64,000 bases of DNA, taken from positions 47,656-111,655 of the forward strand of contig WRPG01000004.1 in NCBI GenBank assembly GCA_009773355.1, written 5' to 3'. The DNA comes from Limisphaerales bacterium. Lineage in GTDB: Bacteria; Verrucomicrobiota; Verrucomicrobiia; Limisphaerales; SXTU01. The notes beneath the pieces were generated by a model. The model saw nothing but the letters and a program-made list of their open reading frames with translations, ran no database searches and had not been told where the DNA came from. Positions 13,377-23,378 of the stretch are shown here, in pieces (positions within the stretch are counted from its first letter, which is position 1; each line of letters begins with the position of its first letter). A program made the position numbers and the translations under genes.

Positions 13377-14423
13377 ATGAAGCCCTTCAGCCTGTTTGCC
13401 GCAGCCTGGTTACTACCGTTGACCCTCGCCGCCAGCGAGCCATCGCGCACTTACGAGAACAAGCTCGTCCGCCTTCAGGACCCGCCGCCGCTGCTGGCCG
13501 ACCACCCGGAGTTCATCGCGCCGGTGAGGGAGCTGGTGCGCTACGAGGCTCCGACGCTGGTGGACGACGCATCCGCCGACCTGCTCGTGCGCGCGTGGCG
13601 CTTCTCCTACAACGCGCGCGGCATCATCGAGGTGCCCAACCGTCTGCGCGCCGCCGACACCGCCATCATCTTCGTGCATCCGTGGGGCATTGACGACGGG
13701 CAGGGCTGGCGCACGCCGGAGCCGGCGGGCGTGGCGGACTTCTGCACGCTGGAGAAGAACCAGCTCGCCGCCCGCCACACGCGCGAGGTCATCGTGCCGT
13801 TCATCAAGTCGCTGCGCGGCAAGGTGAAGCTCGTCATGCACTCGCTGCCGGGGAGTGAAGACACCATCCGCCGCAAGCTCTACCGCTCGTTCACGCGCAC
13901 GCCGTCCGCCGCCGAGCGGGCCGAGGGCGCGAAGGAGCTGGACGCGAAGCTGAACGCCTTCAATTACCGGGGCGAACCGCTGCCCGCACAGCTCAAGGTC
14001 TCTTCGGGCAAGGCGGTCGTTGACTACTTCAAGCAGTTCCCCGGCCTCGATGCCGGGGCGCGCTACAACGGCGAGGGCTTCTGGAGCCTGCCCATCCCCG
14101 TCACGCGCGATGCTGATGCGCAGCCGGACGACGTGGTGATTTACGATTCGGCCGGCTACGAGCCGCTGAAGAAGTTTCTCGCGGACAGCGGCGTCCGCCA
14201 TGTGCTCCTCGTCGGCTACGCGACCGACATGTGCTACTGCCGCACCACGGCGGGCTACGAGAACCTGCGCAAGGACTTCAACGTCTTCCTCGTCGGCGAC
14301 GCGACGCTCGCGACCTTCCCGGCCAACGACTCCCCGCGCCACGCGACCAACGCCCACATCAGCTACGCCGCGCTCAACAACCTCGTGACGCAGGTGAGCT
14401 GGGTGAAGCTGGTAAAACCCTGA
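13377..14423 (+). CDS. Exported isochorismatase-like cysteine hydrolase
   Basis: A 348-residue protein with signal peptide MKPFSLFAAAWLLPLTLAAS. The C-terminal half carries the isochorismatase-fold pattern HVLLVGYATDMCYC, with the putative catalytic Cys, followed by VFLVGDATLATFPA. Near the N-terminus AAIIFVHPWG-type sequence may supply the catalytic Asp region in diverged form. Export is unusual for this family and the substrate is unknown. It is 61 bases after the SGNH esterase, so the two may be co-transcribed. Confidence 0.7.
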   Translation: MKPFSLFAAAWLLPLTLAASEPSRTYENKLVRLQDPPPLLADHPEFIAPVRELVRYEAPTLVDDASADLLVRAWRFSYNARGIIEVPNRLRAADTAIIFVHPWGIDDGQGWRTPEPAGVADFCTLEKNQLAARHTREVIVPFIKSLRGKVKLVMHSLPGSEDTIRRKLYRSFTRTPSAAERAEGAKELDAKLNAFNYRGEPLPAQLKVSSGKAVVDYFKQFPGLDAGARYNGEGFWSLPIPVTRDADAQPDDVVIYDSAGYEPLKKFLADSGVRHVLLVGYATDMCYCRTTAGYENLRKDFNVFLVGDATLATFPANDSPRHATNAHISYAALNNLVTQVSWVKLVKP

Positions 14424-14430
14424 ACCCCAT

Positions 14431-14497
14431 GCCGGCGGCTTGCACTCGCCGTCGGTGAGCACCGCAGCCTGCGGAGCAGCGACTGCAAGTCGCCGGC
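14431..14497. repeat. Imperfect inverted repeat between convergent genes
   Basis: Arms GCCGGCGGCTTGCACTC (14431-14447) and its near reverse complement at 14481-14497 (15 of 17). A nested CCGCAGCCTGCGG hairpin lies inside. It sits exactly between converging genes and could act as a bidirectional transcription stop, although no T-run follows. It also resembles the other dispersed hairpin repeats. Confidence 0.65.
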
Positions 14498-14503
14498 GCA
14501 AAA

Positions 14504-15727
14504 CTACTGTCCCGCAAGCCACAAACGCGCGAGACCGGTCGGCACAAACTTCGCCTCCGCTGCTGACAGCGTGAGGGTCACTTTGGTTTCGCGGCCTTTC
14601 GTGGTCGTGGCGGTGACGGTGGCGGTGAGCGGCGCGGCGGTGGGCTTGCGGTCCACGCCGGCTGGCGCGACCCGGACGGCTTTGCCCGCCTTGATCTGTT
14701 TCGCCACGTCACCGCCTTCGTTGAAGAGGGTCAATTTCAGTTCCTTGCCGCTGGACTCGTCCATGTAACCCGGCGCGCCCTCCTTGAGGATGCGGGCGGC
14801 GTGGACGGCTTTCTGTTCGGTCTGAAACTTCACGAGGCTCTCATCGTCGAGAAAGACTTCCCATGCGATGCGCCGCTTGCCCGAGCCTGCGCCGTGGGTC
14901 TTGGTGCGCAGCTTGTCGCCGACCTTGATGTCCGTGAACTTGGCGGGCGCGCCGGCTTTCCAAAAGCGCGTCTCGCCGTCGGTCTCGATGAGCACATTGG
15001 TCATGCGGATGAAGCTCTTGTCGAAGTTGGCCCAGGTGCAGTCCACCGCCCGCCTCACCGCATCAATCTTGTCCACATGGAAATACTCCTTGTGGCCGTT
15101 GAGCATGTTCATCTCGTCCTGGAGGTAGGTGAGCCAGACCCACTCGCCCTTCTCGTTTTCGTGCAGGCGGAAGATGGCGCGCTCGCCGATGCGGAAGTCC
15201 TGCAAGTCACCGCTGGCCGCGTGATGCAACAGCTCGGCGTAGGGCAAAACGGTGAAGCTCATCACCGTGTCGTCGCCCTCGTTGCGGAACTTTCCGGTGC
15301 GCGTCTTGAGGTCGAGGCTGATGAGTTCGCCCCACGGACGGCGCATCTCGCCGGTGCCCGTCGGGACGATGACCTGGCCGGGGATGATCTTGGCCTTCGG
15401 CTTGGCGGGCTGCCATTGCCACGAAGTCAGCTCGTGCTTGCCGTCGAGCTTGCGCCAGACGACGGCGTCGGCAATGCGGTTGGTGCCGTGATCTTCAACC
15501 TTCAACCTCAGCCGGAAGTTCATTCCGGCCACCACCTGCCGCTGCGCCTGGTCAACGCCCAGCAACTTGAGCTGCGAGTCGCGGGCCAGCACGGCGAACT
15601 TCGCCGCCGCCTGCACCTGCACGTCGGTCGGCGGCGCGGCGGCGAAACCGCTGGGAACCTGCGCCCAGCCCTGTCCAATCAGCGCCAGTCCAAGGGTGGC
15701 GGCCAGCAACCAAAGATGGTTCTTCAT
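14504..15727 (-). CDS. Exported protein of unknown function
   Basis: A 407-residue protein starting MKNHLWLLAATLGLALIGQG, a Sec signal ending near GWA-QVP. The frame runs further upstream, but only in a non-protein-like Arg/Ala-rich stretch that overlaps the LRR gene. The rest is soluble and mixed alpha/beta. It has repeated segments of the type 'KVGDKLRTKTHG', '...TGKFRNEGDD' and '...GERAIFRLHENEKG', suggestive of small beta domains. I do not recognise the family. It is last in a three-gene minus-strand run (18027 to 14504) in which all products are exported; the middle one is a leucine-rich-repeat protein. Confidence 0.7.
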   Translation of the reverse strand: MKNHLWLLAATLGLALIGQGWAQVPSGFAAAPPTDVQVQAAAKFAVLARDSQLKLLGVDQAQRQVVAGMNFRLRLKVEDHGTNRIADAVVWRKLDGKHELTSWQWQPAKPKAKIIPGQVIVPTGTGEMRRPWGELISLDLKTRTGKFRNEGDDTVMSFTVLPYAELLHHAASGDLQDFRIGERAIFRLHENEKGEWVWLTYLQDEMNMLNGHKEYFHVDKIDAVRRAVDCTWANFDKSFIRMTNVLIETDGETRFWKAGAPAKFTDIKVGDKLRTKTHGAGSGKRRIAWEVFLDDESLVKFQTEQKAVHAARILKEGAPGYMDESSGKELKLTLFNEGGDVAKQIKAGKAVRVAPAGVDRKPTAAPLTATVTATTTKGRETKVTLTLSAAEAKFVPTGLARLWLAGQ

Positions 15728-15747
15728 CGGCATCCTCACGGGTTGGG

Positions 15748-16752
15748 TCATTCGAACTTCAGCGCCGCGTTGGGCAGCAGCCTCTTCACCGCCGCCTGCA
15801 ACTCCGGGCTGAACTTCTCTCGGCTGGACGGGGTCACGCGCAGTGCCTTCAAGTGCGCGAAGTCCTTCAGCAACGCCAGCCGCGCCTCGGGCAGTGCGAG
15901 GCCGCCGAGTTCCAGGTTCTCCACCTGCTTCAGCGCGGCGATGCGCCGGAGGTCGTCGTCGGCCATCGCCTTGCAACTGGTGATGGTCAGTCGCTTGAGC
16001 GTCTTGAGCGGCTTCAAGTAAGGCAGGGAGGCGGGCGAATCGAAGCCCTCGCCGAGCTGGAGATACTCCAGCGGCAACCCGGCGACGTGCCGCAGGCTCG
16101 CGGAGGTGGCGTTATGCGTGCCGAGTTCCAGGCCCTTGAGCTGGGTGAGCTTCGCGAGGTGCGGCGCGCTGGCGTCGGTGAACTTGGCGTGGGCGAGCAC
16201 GAGGCTCTCCAGCTTCGGGAAGCGCTCGCAGATGTTTTTCAACCCCTCGTCATCAATGCTGCTGCCGCGGAAGCTGCACCGCGAAAGCTGCGTCCAGCCG
16301 GTGAACTTCGCGAAGGCATGCCCCTTCATCGCCGTGCCGACGTAGGCGAAGTTCGTCAGGTTCCGCAGGCCGGCGAGGTGTTCGAGACCCGCGTCGGAGA
16401 GCTTGCCGTTGTTCACGAAGCGCAGCGACCTGAGGCTCGTGAGTTTCGCCAGCGGCGGCATCCACTCGTCGTTGAATTTGGTGGAGATGATGTGCAGCGA
16501 TTCAAGCGTGGTGATGTGGCCGAGGTGCTCGAAGAACGCGGCGTTGTAGGGATCTTCCTTGCGGTGGTCGTGCGGACCGCTACCGGGCACAGCGAGGTCA
16601 ACCAGCTTCAGGCTCTGGCCGTCGGCGGTCTTTTCGACTTTGCCTTTCGCAGCTTCAACGATGCGGAGGACAGCTTCGACGTGGGGATCGAGCGCGTAGC
16701 TGGAACTCGCCGCGACCAGAGCGGCACAGACAAGCGGAAAACTTCGTTTCAT
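15748..16752 (-). CDS. Exported leucine-rich-repeat protein
   Basis: A 334-residue protein starting MKRSFPLVCAALVAASSSYA, a signal peptide. It contains a run of LRR units of about 24 residues with the pattern LxxLxxLxLxxT/NxxxDxxLxxL, for example KLTSLRSLRFVNNGKLSDAG and RFPKLESLVLAHAKFTD. LRRs mediate protein or glycan binding. It lies 20 bases upstream of the next gene in the run and 30 bases after the preceding one, consistent with one transcript. Confidence 0.85.
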   Translation of the reverse strand: MKRSFPLVCAALVAASSSYALDPHVEAVLRIVEAAKGKVEKTADGQSLKLVDLAVPGSGPHDHRKEDPYNAAFFEHLGHITTLESLHIISTKFNDEWMPPLAKLTSLRSLRFVNNGKLSDAGLEHLAGLRNLTNFAYVGTAMKGHAFAKFTGWTQLSRCSFRGSSIDDEGLKNICERFPKLESLVLAHAKFTDASAPHLAKLTQLKGLELGTHNATSASLRHVAGLPLEYLQLGEGFDSPASLPYLKPLKTLKRLTITSCKAMADDDLRRIAALKQVENLELGGLALPEARLALLKDFAHLKALRVTPSSREKFSPELQAAVKRLLPNAALKFE

Positions 16753-16782
16753 ATGAGTGGGACAAGCTGCTGCGGTGGCCAA

Positions 16783-18027
16783 TCACTCGCGTCCGAAGAA
16801 CTGCTCCTCGCGCGGCAGGGCCATGACCTTCCAGGTGGCCGGGTAGAAGCGCACGACGCGGCGCGGGCGGAAGCCTTCGAGCAGCAGGTCGCACTTCACC
16901 TTGATTTGCAGGCCGCTGCTGCCGGGTTCGGCGGGGATGGTCTTGATGTCCACGACGTTGCCGCCCTTGCGGTCGTTGACGGGGTCGTAGGTCATGAGCG
17001 ATTCACGCGCGACAGCGATGGTGCCTTTGGGCGCGGCTTGGTTGTCAGCTTCCTTGGCGAGCGGCCAGCCGACTTTGTTCGTGTCCACGTTGCGGATGTC
17101 CTCAAACAGTTTCGGATCCACGCCGCCGAAGAAAGTGATGGTCACGATTTGCGCCTCGTCGTCCACCGCGCTCACGAAGCCGGGCAGGCCGCGTTCGCGG
17201 GTGTGGTTGCGATGGCGCTCGAGCTGGTGCGCGGTGGCGAGGGCGCGCGCGGGTTCATCCAGCCAGAGGTCGGTGATGCGGCCGGGGCCGTAGAGTGTGA
17301 CCCACGTGAGGTTGAAGAGGACGGTTTGTCCCGGCTGGAGCGCCTTCAAGTCGGCGAAGCCATTGCCCTTGAACACGCGCGTGCTGGTGGTCAGGTCGAA
17401 GGTCTTCGCCTTGCCATCACCGACGGGCTTGCCGCCTGCGACCAGCGTCGCGGTGAGCTTCTTGGTGCCGAGGTCAACACTGTCAATTCGCCAGAGCTGC
17501 TTCTGCCGCGTGTGGAAGGTGAACTCGTCCTCGAGGCGGAAGCAGCGGCGGAACTGCCACTCCGGCGTCTTGCGGCGATAGGAGGTTTCGGGCAACGGAG
17601 TCTTGTCGTCAGGGTCGGCGAGGTAGAACAGGCCGTGGTGGTGCGTGCCCAGCGGGATGTCCTGCAACGCCGCCGGTGCGCCCAGATGCCAGATCGAGCC
17701 GTAGGGCAGCATCGTGGCGTCGAGCGGCAGGTCCCAGACGCCGCGTTCCTGGCTGTCGTTCCGATCCACGCGGAGGTGAAACCGCCGTTCCAGATGGTCC
17801 ATGAACATCAGCTCACCGGACACCGCGTGCACGGAGCCTTCCGGCGGGAACTCGCCCGGCACGAGTTGATACCAGTCCGGTTTGTCGATGGGTTTGCGGT
17901 TCTTCGCGTTCGGTCGTTTGTCGTCGGCTCGCACCGGGCCGTCCGCATCAGTCCGGAACAACGGACGATCGGCTGCGGCGAGCAGGGAAACGAAGGCGAC
18001 GAACAACAAACTAAGAGCGAAGCGCAT
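16783..18027 (-). CDS. Exported protein of unknown function
   Basis: A 414-residue protein starting MRFALSLLFVAFVSLLAAAD (signal peptide). It is rich in beta-strand-like segments, with GSIWHLGAPAAL, GTHHHGLFYLADPDDKTPLP and FTFHTRQKQLWRIDSV. No domain is recognised with certainty. Its ATG at 18027 overlaps the end of the upstream ATP-grasp gene by 17 bases. It heads the exported trio with the LRR protein and the 14504 gene, and length and style resemble the latter. Confidence 0.7.
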   Translation of the reverse strand: MRFALSLLFVAFVSLLAAADRPLFRTDADGPVRADDKRPNAKNRKPIDKPDWYQLVPGEFPPEGSVHAVSGELMFMDHLERRFHLRVDRNDSQERGVWDLPLDATMLPYGSIWHLGAPAALQDIPLGTHHHGLFYLADPDDKTPLPETSYRRKTPEWQFRRCFRLEDEFTFHTRQKQLWRIDSVDLGTKKLTATLVAGGKPVGDGKAKTFDLTTSTRVFKGNGFADLKALQPGQTVLFNLTWVTLYGPGRITDLWLDEPARALATAHQLERHRNHTRERGLPGFVSAVDDEAQIVTITFFGGVDPKLFEDIRNVDTNKVGWPLAKEADNQAAPKGTIAVARESLMTYDPVNDRKGGNVVDIKTIPAEPGSSGLQIKVKCDLLLEGFRPRRVVRFYPATWKVMALPREEQFFGRE

Positions 18028-18820
18028 GCGAGGACGGGGTGGCACAGGATATGAAAACGGACATCAAGTCGTGGACGCTCCATTCTTTGCGGTCGGAGAC
18101 CTGCCCGTCACCGAGTTCGATAATCCGCAGTTCTCCGTCGAACCTACGGGCGACATCCACCGTGAAAAATGGGCTTGGTATCCGCTTGGCTGCCTCGCGG
18201 ACAACCTCGGGAGCATCGCCTTCCGGACTGTATGCCTTCCGCTGCCAAACGAAGTAGCGGCGTTCACTGGCCTGCTCATAGTTCTCAATGCGGCGAGCAC
18301 ACAGACCGCCCTCAATTTCACCGCGATACTTCCGCATCTTGGCTGTTACACTGGGAATAGCGGAAAGTTCCTTCACGAGCGAACCGCCGTCCGTTGAAAG
18401 CGACTTCACGAAATCCTTCAAGAAGCAGCCATCCCAACCGGCTGCACCCAAGTCAGCAGCGATGTCCGCTGACTCGGAATAAACTCGTGTCTCCGCTGTG
18501 AATTCGCGAAGCAGCGGATACCAGTTCGGCAAGTGGTGACACAAAGCGTATGCATGCACGTCCGTCACAGGCCGGCCGCCTTTATCAACAACGGCATCGT
18601 GCAAACGCGCGTAGTCGGCTGGTGTCAGCATCCAGCTTCGAAAGAGCACAGCTTCGCCATCCTCAATCGCTGGGCGTGGTTCGAAGTCGTCGGACTGAAA
18701 GTCCTCCACACTGAAGATCGACACTATCAAACCAGCCGACTGCGCCGCAGCAAACTCATCCGCGTAGATTTCGTCCACGACCCTCGGTTTGAAGGAGTCT
18801 GCGGGATAGACCAGGCGCAC
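18011..18820 (-). CDS. ATP-grasp domain protein (DUF4343-like)
   Basis: About 269 residues from the GTG at 18820 (VRLVYPADSF); a TTG at 18868, overlapping the stop of the DUF1552 gene, would add 16 unlikely residues. The pattern LFRSWMLTPADYARLHDAV, followed by CHHLPNWYPLLREFT and CFLKDFVKS, resembles the ATP-grasp family formerly called DUF4343, which joins a carboxylate to an amine or thiol using ATP; substrate unknown. GC content is lower than in neighbouring genes, suggesting different ancestry. It lies between the DUF1552 gene and the exported trio, overlapping the trio's first gene. Confidence 0.7.
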   Translation of the reverse strand: MRLVYPADSFKPRVVDEIYADEFAAAQSAGLIVSIFSVEDFQSDDFEPRPAIEDGEAVLFRSWMLTPADYARLHDAVVDKGGRPVTDVHAYALCHHLPNWYPLLREFTAETRVYSESADIAADLGAAGWDGCFLKDFVKSLSTDGGSLVKELSAIPSVTAKMRKYRGEIEGGLCARRIENYEQASERRYFVWQRKAYSPEGDAPEVVREAAKRIPSPFFTVDVARRFDGELRIIELGDGQVSDRKEWSVHDLMSVFISCATPSSHALRS

Positions 18821-18857
18821 AACAGGGGAAGACTGAGGATGGGGAGGCGATTTGAAG

Positions 18858-20219
18858 CTACGCCACAATCTGCGAGAGCGCGCCGGTGCTGTCCTGGAAC
18901 TTGTCCGCCTTCACGCCCGCGCGCTGGAGCATGGTGAGGAGCAGGTTGCTGACGCGCGCGGTGTCGTCCACGGGGCGCGAGCAAATCCGGTAGTGGCCGT
19001 TGGCGTCGGCCACGTCGTATTTGCCGATCTTTGGGAGGTTGAAGTCCATGTGCGTGCCGTGCTTGTAGCCGAGGGCCTTGCCGCCGCAGAGAATCGTCGG
19101 GAGGTTCGCGTTGCCGTGGCTGTGGCCGTAGGCCATGCCGCTGCCCCAGAGCACCTGCGTGGTGTCGAGCAACGGGCGGCCGTCCTCCTGGGCGGCCTTG
19201 AGCTGGTCGAGGAAGTAACTGAGCTGCTCGATGAGGAACGTGTCGGTGGCCGTGAGGCGGCGGAGCTGCTCGGGGTCGCCGTTGTGGTGCGAGAGGCCGT
19301 GGCGGGTCTGGAGGATGCCGATCTCGGGAATGCCGCTGGTGTTGCCCTCGCTGCCAATGCCGCAGGTGATGACGCGCGTGGAGTCCGTGCGGAGCGCCAA
19401 CGCCATGAGGTCGTAGAACAGCCGGTAATACTCGCCCGCCTCGGCCATCGAGAGCTTGCGCGTGAGGCGCGCGGCGGTGTCGGCGGGCACGGCGGGCTTG
19501 GGCACGTTCAGCCATTCGTCGGCGCGCCTGGTGCGCTCCTCGACCTGGCGGACGGCGGTGAGGTATTCGTCGAGCTTGCTGCGGTCCTCGGTGCCGAGGC
19601 CGCGGTTCACGCGCCTGGCGTCGTCCGCGACGAGGTCGAGGATGCTGCCGCGCCGGCTCAGGCGACGGCGGATGGTTTCCTTGCTGTCCTTCTCGACGCC
19701 GAAGAGCTGGTTGAAAATCTGCTGGGTGTTGCGGTCGGCGGGGAGCTGGATGCCGTCCCTGGACCACGCGAGCGACGTGCCCTCGATGGCCATCTCCAAC
19801 GACTGAAACCGCGTGGAGGCACCCTGCACCTCGGCCATGAGCTGGTCGGCGGAGACGGTGTTGCGGAACGCGCCGCCGTCGCCGGGGACGTTCGCGCCGG
19901 TGAGCCAGACCTTCTCGCAGTTGTGGTGCTTGCCGATGACCATCGGGTGGTGCAGGCCGCTGATGGGCGTGATGTCGGCGCGGTGCTTCTCGAGCGACTT
20001 GAGCGGTGCGGTGAACTCGTAGTCCGCGCCAGCCTTCTGAATCTGCCACGTCAGCGTGTTGACGCCGTTCGGGATGTAGAGGAACACGCTGCGCCGGGGC
20101 TTCGAGGCGGCGGGCAGTTCCGCCATGGAGTTGAGGAGCGGCAGGGCGATGGTGGCGCCGAGGCCGCGCAACGCGGTGCGACGGCTCATCTGCCAGCGGC
20201 GGAGGTTCAAGTGGCTCAT
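18858..20219 (-). CDS. DUF1552 family exported protein
   Basis: A 453-residue protein starting [19 protein letters not shown], where [17 protein letters not shown] looks like a twin-arginine signal. The remainder matches the DUF1552 pattern seen in Planctomycetes and Verrucomicrobia: [52 protein letters not shown] and [13 protein letters not shown]. It is nearly always next to a DUF1592-type cytochrome gene, as here, with 22 bases between them. The biochemical role is unknown; an exported complex with the haem partner is plausible. An in-frame extension upstream to 20591 is antisense noise within the partner gene. Confidence 0.92.
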   Translation of the reverse strand: MSHLNLRRWQMSRRTALRGLGATIALPLLNSMAELPAASKPRRSVFLYIPNGVNTLTWQIQKAGADYEFTAPLKSLEKHRADITPISGLHHPMVIGKHHNCEKVWLTGANVPGDGGAFRNTVSADQLMAEVQGASTRFQSLEMAIEGTSLAWSRDGIQLPADRNTQQIFNQLFGVEKDSKETIRRRLSRRGSILDLVADDARRVNRGLGTEDRSKLDEYLTAVRQVEERTRRADEWLNVPKPAVPADTAARLTRKLSMAEAGEYYRLFYDLMALALRTDSTRVITCGIGSEGNTSGIPEIGILQTRHGLSHHNGDPEQLRRLTATDTFLIEQLSYFLDQLKAAQEDGRPLLDTTQVLWGSGMAYGHSHGNANLPTILCGGKALGYKHGTHMDFNLPKIGKYDVADANGHYRICSRPVDDTARVSNLLLTMLQRAGVKADKFQDSTGALSQIVA

Positions 20220-20241
20220 AGGTTCAGGTGTCTCGGTCAAG

Positions 20242-22731
20242 CTAGCGTTTCTGAAAAAGGTCTGCACAGACAAATGTCTCGATGACATCGCGCAGGCGGT
20301 AGTCCTTCGCCTTGCTGGCGGCGACGAGCGCCTGCAAGTCCGCCCGGTCGCCGAAATCCGTCGCGCGGCGCAGCCCGTAGGTGGCGAGCTTCTCGATGAA
20401 CGCGGCGGCGAACGCGTCCACGTCGGACACCAGCAGTTGCTTGAACTCCTCGGGCGTCGCGTAAGTGCGGCCGTCCGGCAACTGCCCGGCGGGGTTGACC
20501 TTCGGGTTCGCGCCCTTGCCGTCGGTGACTTCCTCGGTGCGCCAGCGGCCGATGGCGTCGAAGTTCTCGAAGGCCAACCCGAGCGGGTCAATCTTGCTGT
20601 GGCACGCGGCGCAGTTCGGGTCGCGCATGTGCGCCTCGAGCTTCATGCGCAGCGTGGCCTTGGGCGAGTCCACGGCGGTCGTCGGAATCGGATCCACGTT
20701 CGGCGGCGGCGGCGGCGGCGTCTTGCCGAGAATCACCTCCGACAGCCACACGCCGCGATGCACCGGCCGGTGCCGCGTGCCGTCGGACGTGAGCGAGAGG
20801 ATGGCCGCCTGCGTGAGCAATCCGCCCCGCCGGCTCTCGGCGGGCAGCGAGACGCGCTGGAACTCGTCACGCGGCAGCCCCGCGTCCGGCAGCCCGTAGA
20901 ACTGCGCCAGCCGCGCGTTCATCATGCTCCAGTCCGAGTTGAGGAACTCGCGCAGCGTCAGGTTCCGCTGGAGCACCTCGTGGAAGAACGCCTTCGACTC
21001 GCCAATCATGCTCGCTTCGAGCGTCTTGTCGTAGTCGGGGAAAATCTTCTTGTCCGGCGGGAACATGCCGACCTTGCGCAGCCGCAGCCATTGCGTCGCG
21101 AACGCCTCCGTGAACTGCCCCGCGCGCGGGTCTTTGAGCATCCGCGCGACCTGCTTGGACAACTCGGCCTTGTCGCGCAGCCGGCCCTGCTCGGCGAGCT
21201 TGAACAACTCGTCGTCCGGCATCGTGTTCCAGAGCAGATACGACAGGCGCGAGGCGATTTCCCAATCGTTGAGCTTCGCGCGCAACGCATTCGCGTCGCC
21301 CTCGGTGATGAAGAGGAAGCTCTTCGAGCAGAGGATGGCCAGCATCCCGGCCTTCACCGCGTCGGGAAATTTCTCCTTCGCGGCCAGCTCGCTCTTCACG
21401 ACGCCGGTGAAATGGTCCAGTTCCGCGTCCGTGACCGGGCGGCGGAACGCGCGCTTCGCCAGCCGGCCCAGCCCTTCGCGCACCTGGCTCAAGTCGCCCT
21501 CGCTCGCCGGGAAATACTCGGCGCGACGCGCCTTCTCCTCGTCCGTCACGATTGGCCCGCGCCAGGTGATGGAATCCAGGATGAGAAACGGATAGCGCGG
21601 CTTGCCCGCCTCGTCCGTGAGCTTCAACTGCCACGGGATGCGCCCGAGCTTCGTGCTGACGAACGGCGTGTCGCCGTGCCGGCCCGAGCGCGGCAGGTTC
21701 GACGGCCCCGGCACCTCGTTATACACCTCGATGTTTGGCCGGCCCTTGGGCAGGTGCGCGCGGAACGTCACCGTGATGGGCTTGTCCTCCGGCGCGACGA
21801 TGTCCTGCTCGAACAGCACGCGGTCGAGCTTGGCCTCATACACCTTCAAGCGCGGTGCGAGGCCCTTCTCTGGCTTCAGGCCGCTGAGGGTGTAACTGAT
21901 TTCATACACGCCTGCCTCCGGCAACGGCTCCCTCAGCAGCGAGTAGCGGAACATGTCGCCCGGCCACATGTCGTAACGCACCTTGTCCAGCAGGCCCAGC
22001 TCCCGCAGTCGCTCGCGGTGCCGCTCCTGAATCTGCGTCTCCTCGTAGGCGCGCTTCGTGCCGCCAAACGGCTCCGGTGGCTTCTGCCCTTTCCGCAGCG
22101 GCACGACCTCGGGATACGCCTCCGCCAGAATCTTCTCCGCCGCGCCGAGATACTTCTCGATGTTCGATGGCGACAATGTCAGCACCGAACCGATGCGCTC
22201 GAAGCCGTGCCACTCCGGGTCTTCGAGGAAGTTGCCCGGGTCTTTCGCATCGAACTCCACGCCCAGCAGGTCGCGGATGGTGTTCACATACTCGTCGCGC
22301 GTGAGGCGGTTGTAGGACACGGGACCGCGCGCCGCCATGCGCGCCGACTCGCCCTCCTTCAACCGCGACGCCAGCCATTCCACCACTCGCGCGCGCTCGG
22401 CGGCGCTGGGCTGCTTCTCCTTCTTGGGCGGCATCTCCCCCGAGTTGATGCGCTCCATGATCTCCACCCATTGCGGCGTGTTCTCGACGCCGACCTTGCG
22501 CGAGAGCGTGTCCATGCGGAAATCCGACTTGGCCACCTTCGCGTCGTGGCACCGGTTGCAGTGCTCCGCGAAGAACGGCGCAACCGCCTTGTCAAAACCA
22601 GCCGGGCCGGCGGGCTGCGCGGCGGCGAGCGGCAAGGCCGCTGCAAGGGCCAGCAGGCCGGTGACGCCTGAAAGCGTCCCGAGGGCAGGGCGTTGCTTCG
22701 GAGTGCCCTGCGTGGAGGTTTTCCAAGTCAC
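20242..22731 (-). CDS. DUF1592/1588/1585/1587/1595 planctomycete-type cytochrome protein
   Basis: About 829 residues from the GTG at 22731; a TTG at 22791 would add 20 residues and overlaps a palindromic operator candidate, so the GTG is preferred. After a hydrophobic export segment ([14 protein letters not shown]) comes a single c-type haem motif CNRCH, then [20 protein letters not shown] (DUF1587). The middle has [12 protein letters not shown] and [10 protein letters not shown] (DUF1595/1592). The C-terminal DUF1588 part includes [20 protein letters not shown] and a second haem-like CAACH in [15 protein letters not shown], followed by DUF1585. The protein is probably periplasmic and electron-transferring, partner of the DUF1552 protein. 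Confidence 0.92.
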   Translation of the reverse strand: MTWKTSTQGTPKQRPALGTLSGVTGLLALAAALPLAAAQPAGPAGFDKAVAPFFAEHCNRCHDAKVAKSDFRMDTLSRKVGVENTPQWVEIMERINSGEMPPKKEKQPSAAERARVVEWLASRLKEGESARMAARGPVSYNRLTRDEYVNTIRDLLGVEFDAKDPGNFLEDPEWHGFERIGSVLTLSPSNIEKYLGAAEKILAEAYPEVVPLRKGQKPPEPFGGTKRAYEETQIQERHRERLRELGLLDKVRYDMWPGDMFRYSLLREPLPEAGVYEISYTLSGLKPEKGLAPRLKVYEAKLDRVLFEQDIVAPEDKPITVTFRAHLPKGRPNIEVYNEVPGPSNLPRSGRHGDTPFVSTKLGRIPWQLKLTDEAGKPRYPFLILDSITWRGPIVTDEEKARRAEYFPASEGDLSQVREGLGRLAKRAFRRPVTDAELDHFTGVVKSELAAKEKFPDAVKAGMLAILCSKSFLFITEGDANALRAKLNDWEIASRLSYLLWNTMPDDELFKLAEQGRLRDKAELSKQVARMLKDPRAGQFTEAFATQWLRLRKVGMFPPDKKIFPDYDKTLEASMIGESKAFFHEVLQRNLTLREFLNSDWSMMNARLAQFYGLPDAGLPRDEFQRVSLPAESRRGGLLTQAAILSLTSDGTRHRPVHRGVWLSEVILGKTPPPPPPNVDPIPTTAVDSPKATLRMKLEAHMRDPNCAACHSKIDPLGLAFENFDAIGRWRTEEVTDGKGANPKVNPAGQLPDGRTYATPEEFKQLLVSDVDAFAAAFIEKLATYGLRRATDFGDRADLQALVAASKAKDYRLRDVIETFVCADLFQKR

Positions 22732-22785
22732 GGGAAACTGACGCGGCGGGATGGACCGGGGTTCAAACCGCCTGCGCGAATCATT

Positions 22786-22803
22786 GTTCAAAAATTATTG
22801 AAC
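22786..22803. promoter_or_regulatory. Palindrome GTTCAA-N6-TTGAAC, candidate operator
   Basis: An 18-base AT-rich palindrome with perfect 6-base arms in the short space between the divergent DUF1592 gene and the GbsR/MarR-type regulator. Its position suits autoregulation and control of the divergent gene. TTGAAC also occurs in the leader of the polysaccharide operon at about 23434-23439. Confidence 0.45.
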
Positions 22804-22841
22804 TACGCCGCCGCTTCTGCTTAAGTGCGGCCTTGTTGTTC

Positions 22842-23372
22842 ATGGCTCTCGCCGCCTCCGAAACCGTGGTCCACCCGCCCGCCAGCGCCCCGCCGCTGAC
22901 GGGCCTCACCCCGTTGGAGGCCGAGGCGGTGGACCTCTTCGTGGGGCTGGCGCAGGTGGTGGGGCTGCCCAAGTCCATCGGGCAGATTTACGGCCTGCTC
23001 TACATCTCCGCCACGCCCCTGAGCCTGGATGACATCGCCGACCGACTGGACATCAGCAAAGGCTCGGCCAGCCAGGGCTTGAAATTTCTCCGCACCACCG
23101 GGGCCGTGCGGTTGTGCGATGAGCACGGTTCGCGCTGCGACCATTACGAGGCGGAAACGGGCCTGCGCGCCCTGGCGACCGGCTTCCTGAAGGAACAAAT
23201 CGAGCCGCACCTCGAAAGTGGCGAGGACCGGCTGGCCCGCCTCAAGCGGCTGGCCGCCAACGCCCCGGCGGCGGAGCGGACCCACGTCGTGCAGCGCGTG
23301 AAGCAGTTGGAGAGCTGGCACCGGCGCGCGGCGGGACTCCTGCCGCTGCTCATCCGCTTCCTCGGCAAGTGA
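22842..23372 (+). CDS. GbsR/MarR-family winged-helix transcriptional regulator
   Basis: A 176-residue protein from the ATG at 22842; a TTG at 22833 is three codons upstream. The DNA-binding part reads GLPKSIGQIYGLLYISATPLS, then SLDDIADRLDISKGSASQGL as the recognition helix region, and a wing (GAVRLCDEHGSRCDHYEAE). This is the GbsR-like branch of MarR regulators. The C-terminal half is helical, probably for dimerisation. Its place directly ahead of the carbamoyltransferase and the whole polysaccharide locus makes it the likely local regulator (inference). Confidence 0.88.
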   Translation: MALAASETVVHPPASAPPLTGLTPLEAEAVDLFVGLAQVVGLPKSIGQIYGLLYISATPLSLDDIADRLDISKGSASQGLKFLRTTGAVRLCDEHGSRCDHYEAETGLRALATGFLKEQIEPHLESGEDRLARLKRLAANAPAAERTHVVQRVKQLESWHRRAAGLLPLLIRFLGK

Positions 23373-23378
23373 TTTTCC

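Noticed and set aside
15853..18054. 733-codon plus-strand open frame across the exported trio
   Set aside because: It spans two well-supported minus-strand genes and their junction; repetitive Val/Glu/Leu-rich shadow composition.
20125..22671. 848-codon plus-strand open frame
   Set aside because: It is the mirror frame of the DUF1592-type cytochrome gene, which has haem motifs and DUF1587 signatures.
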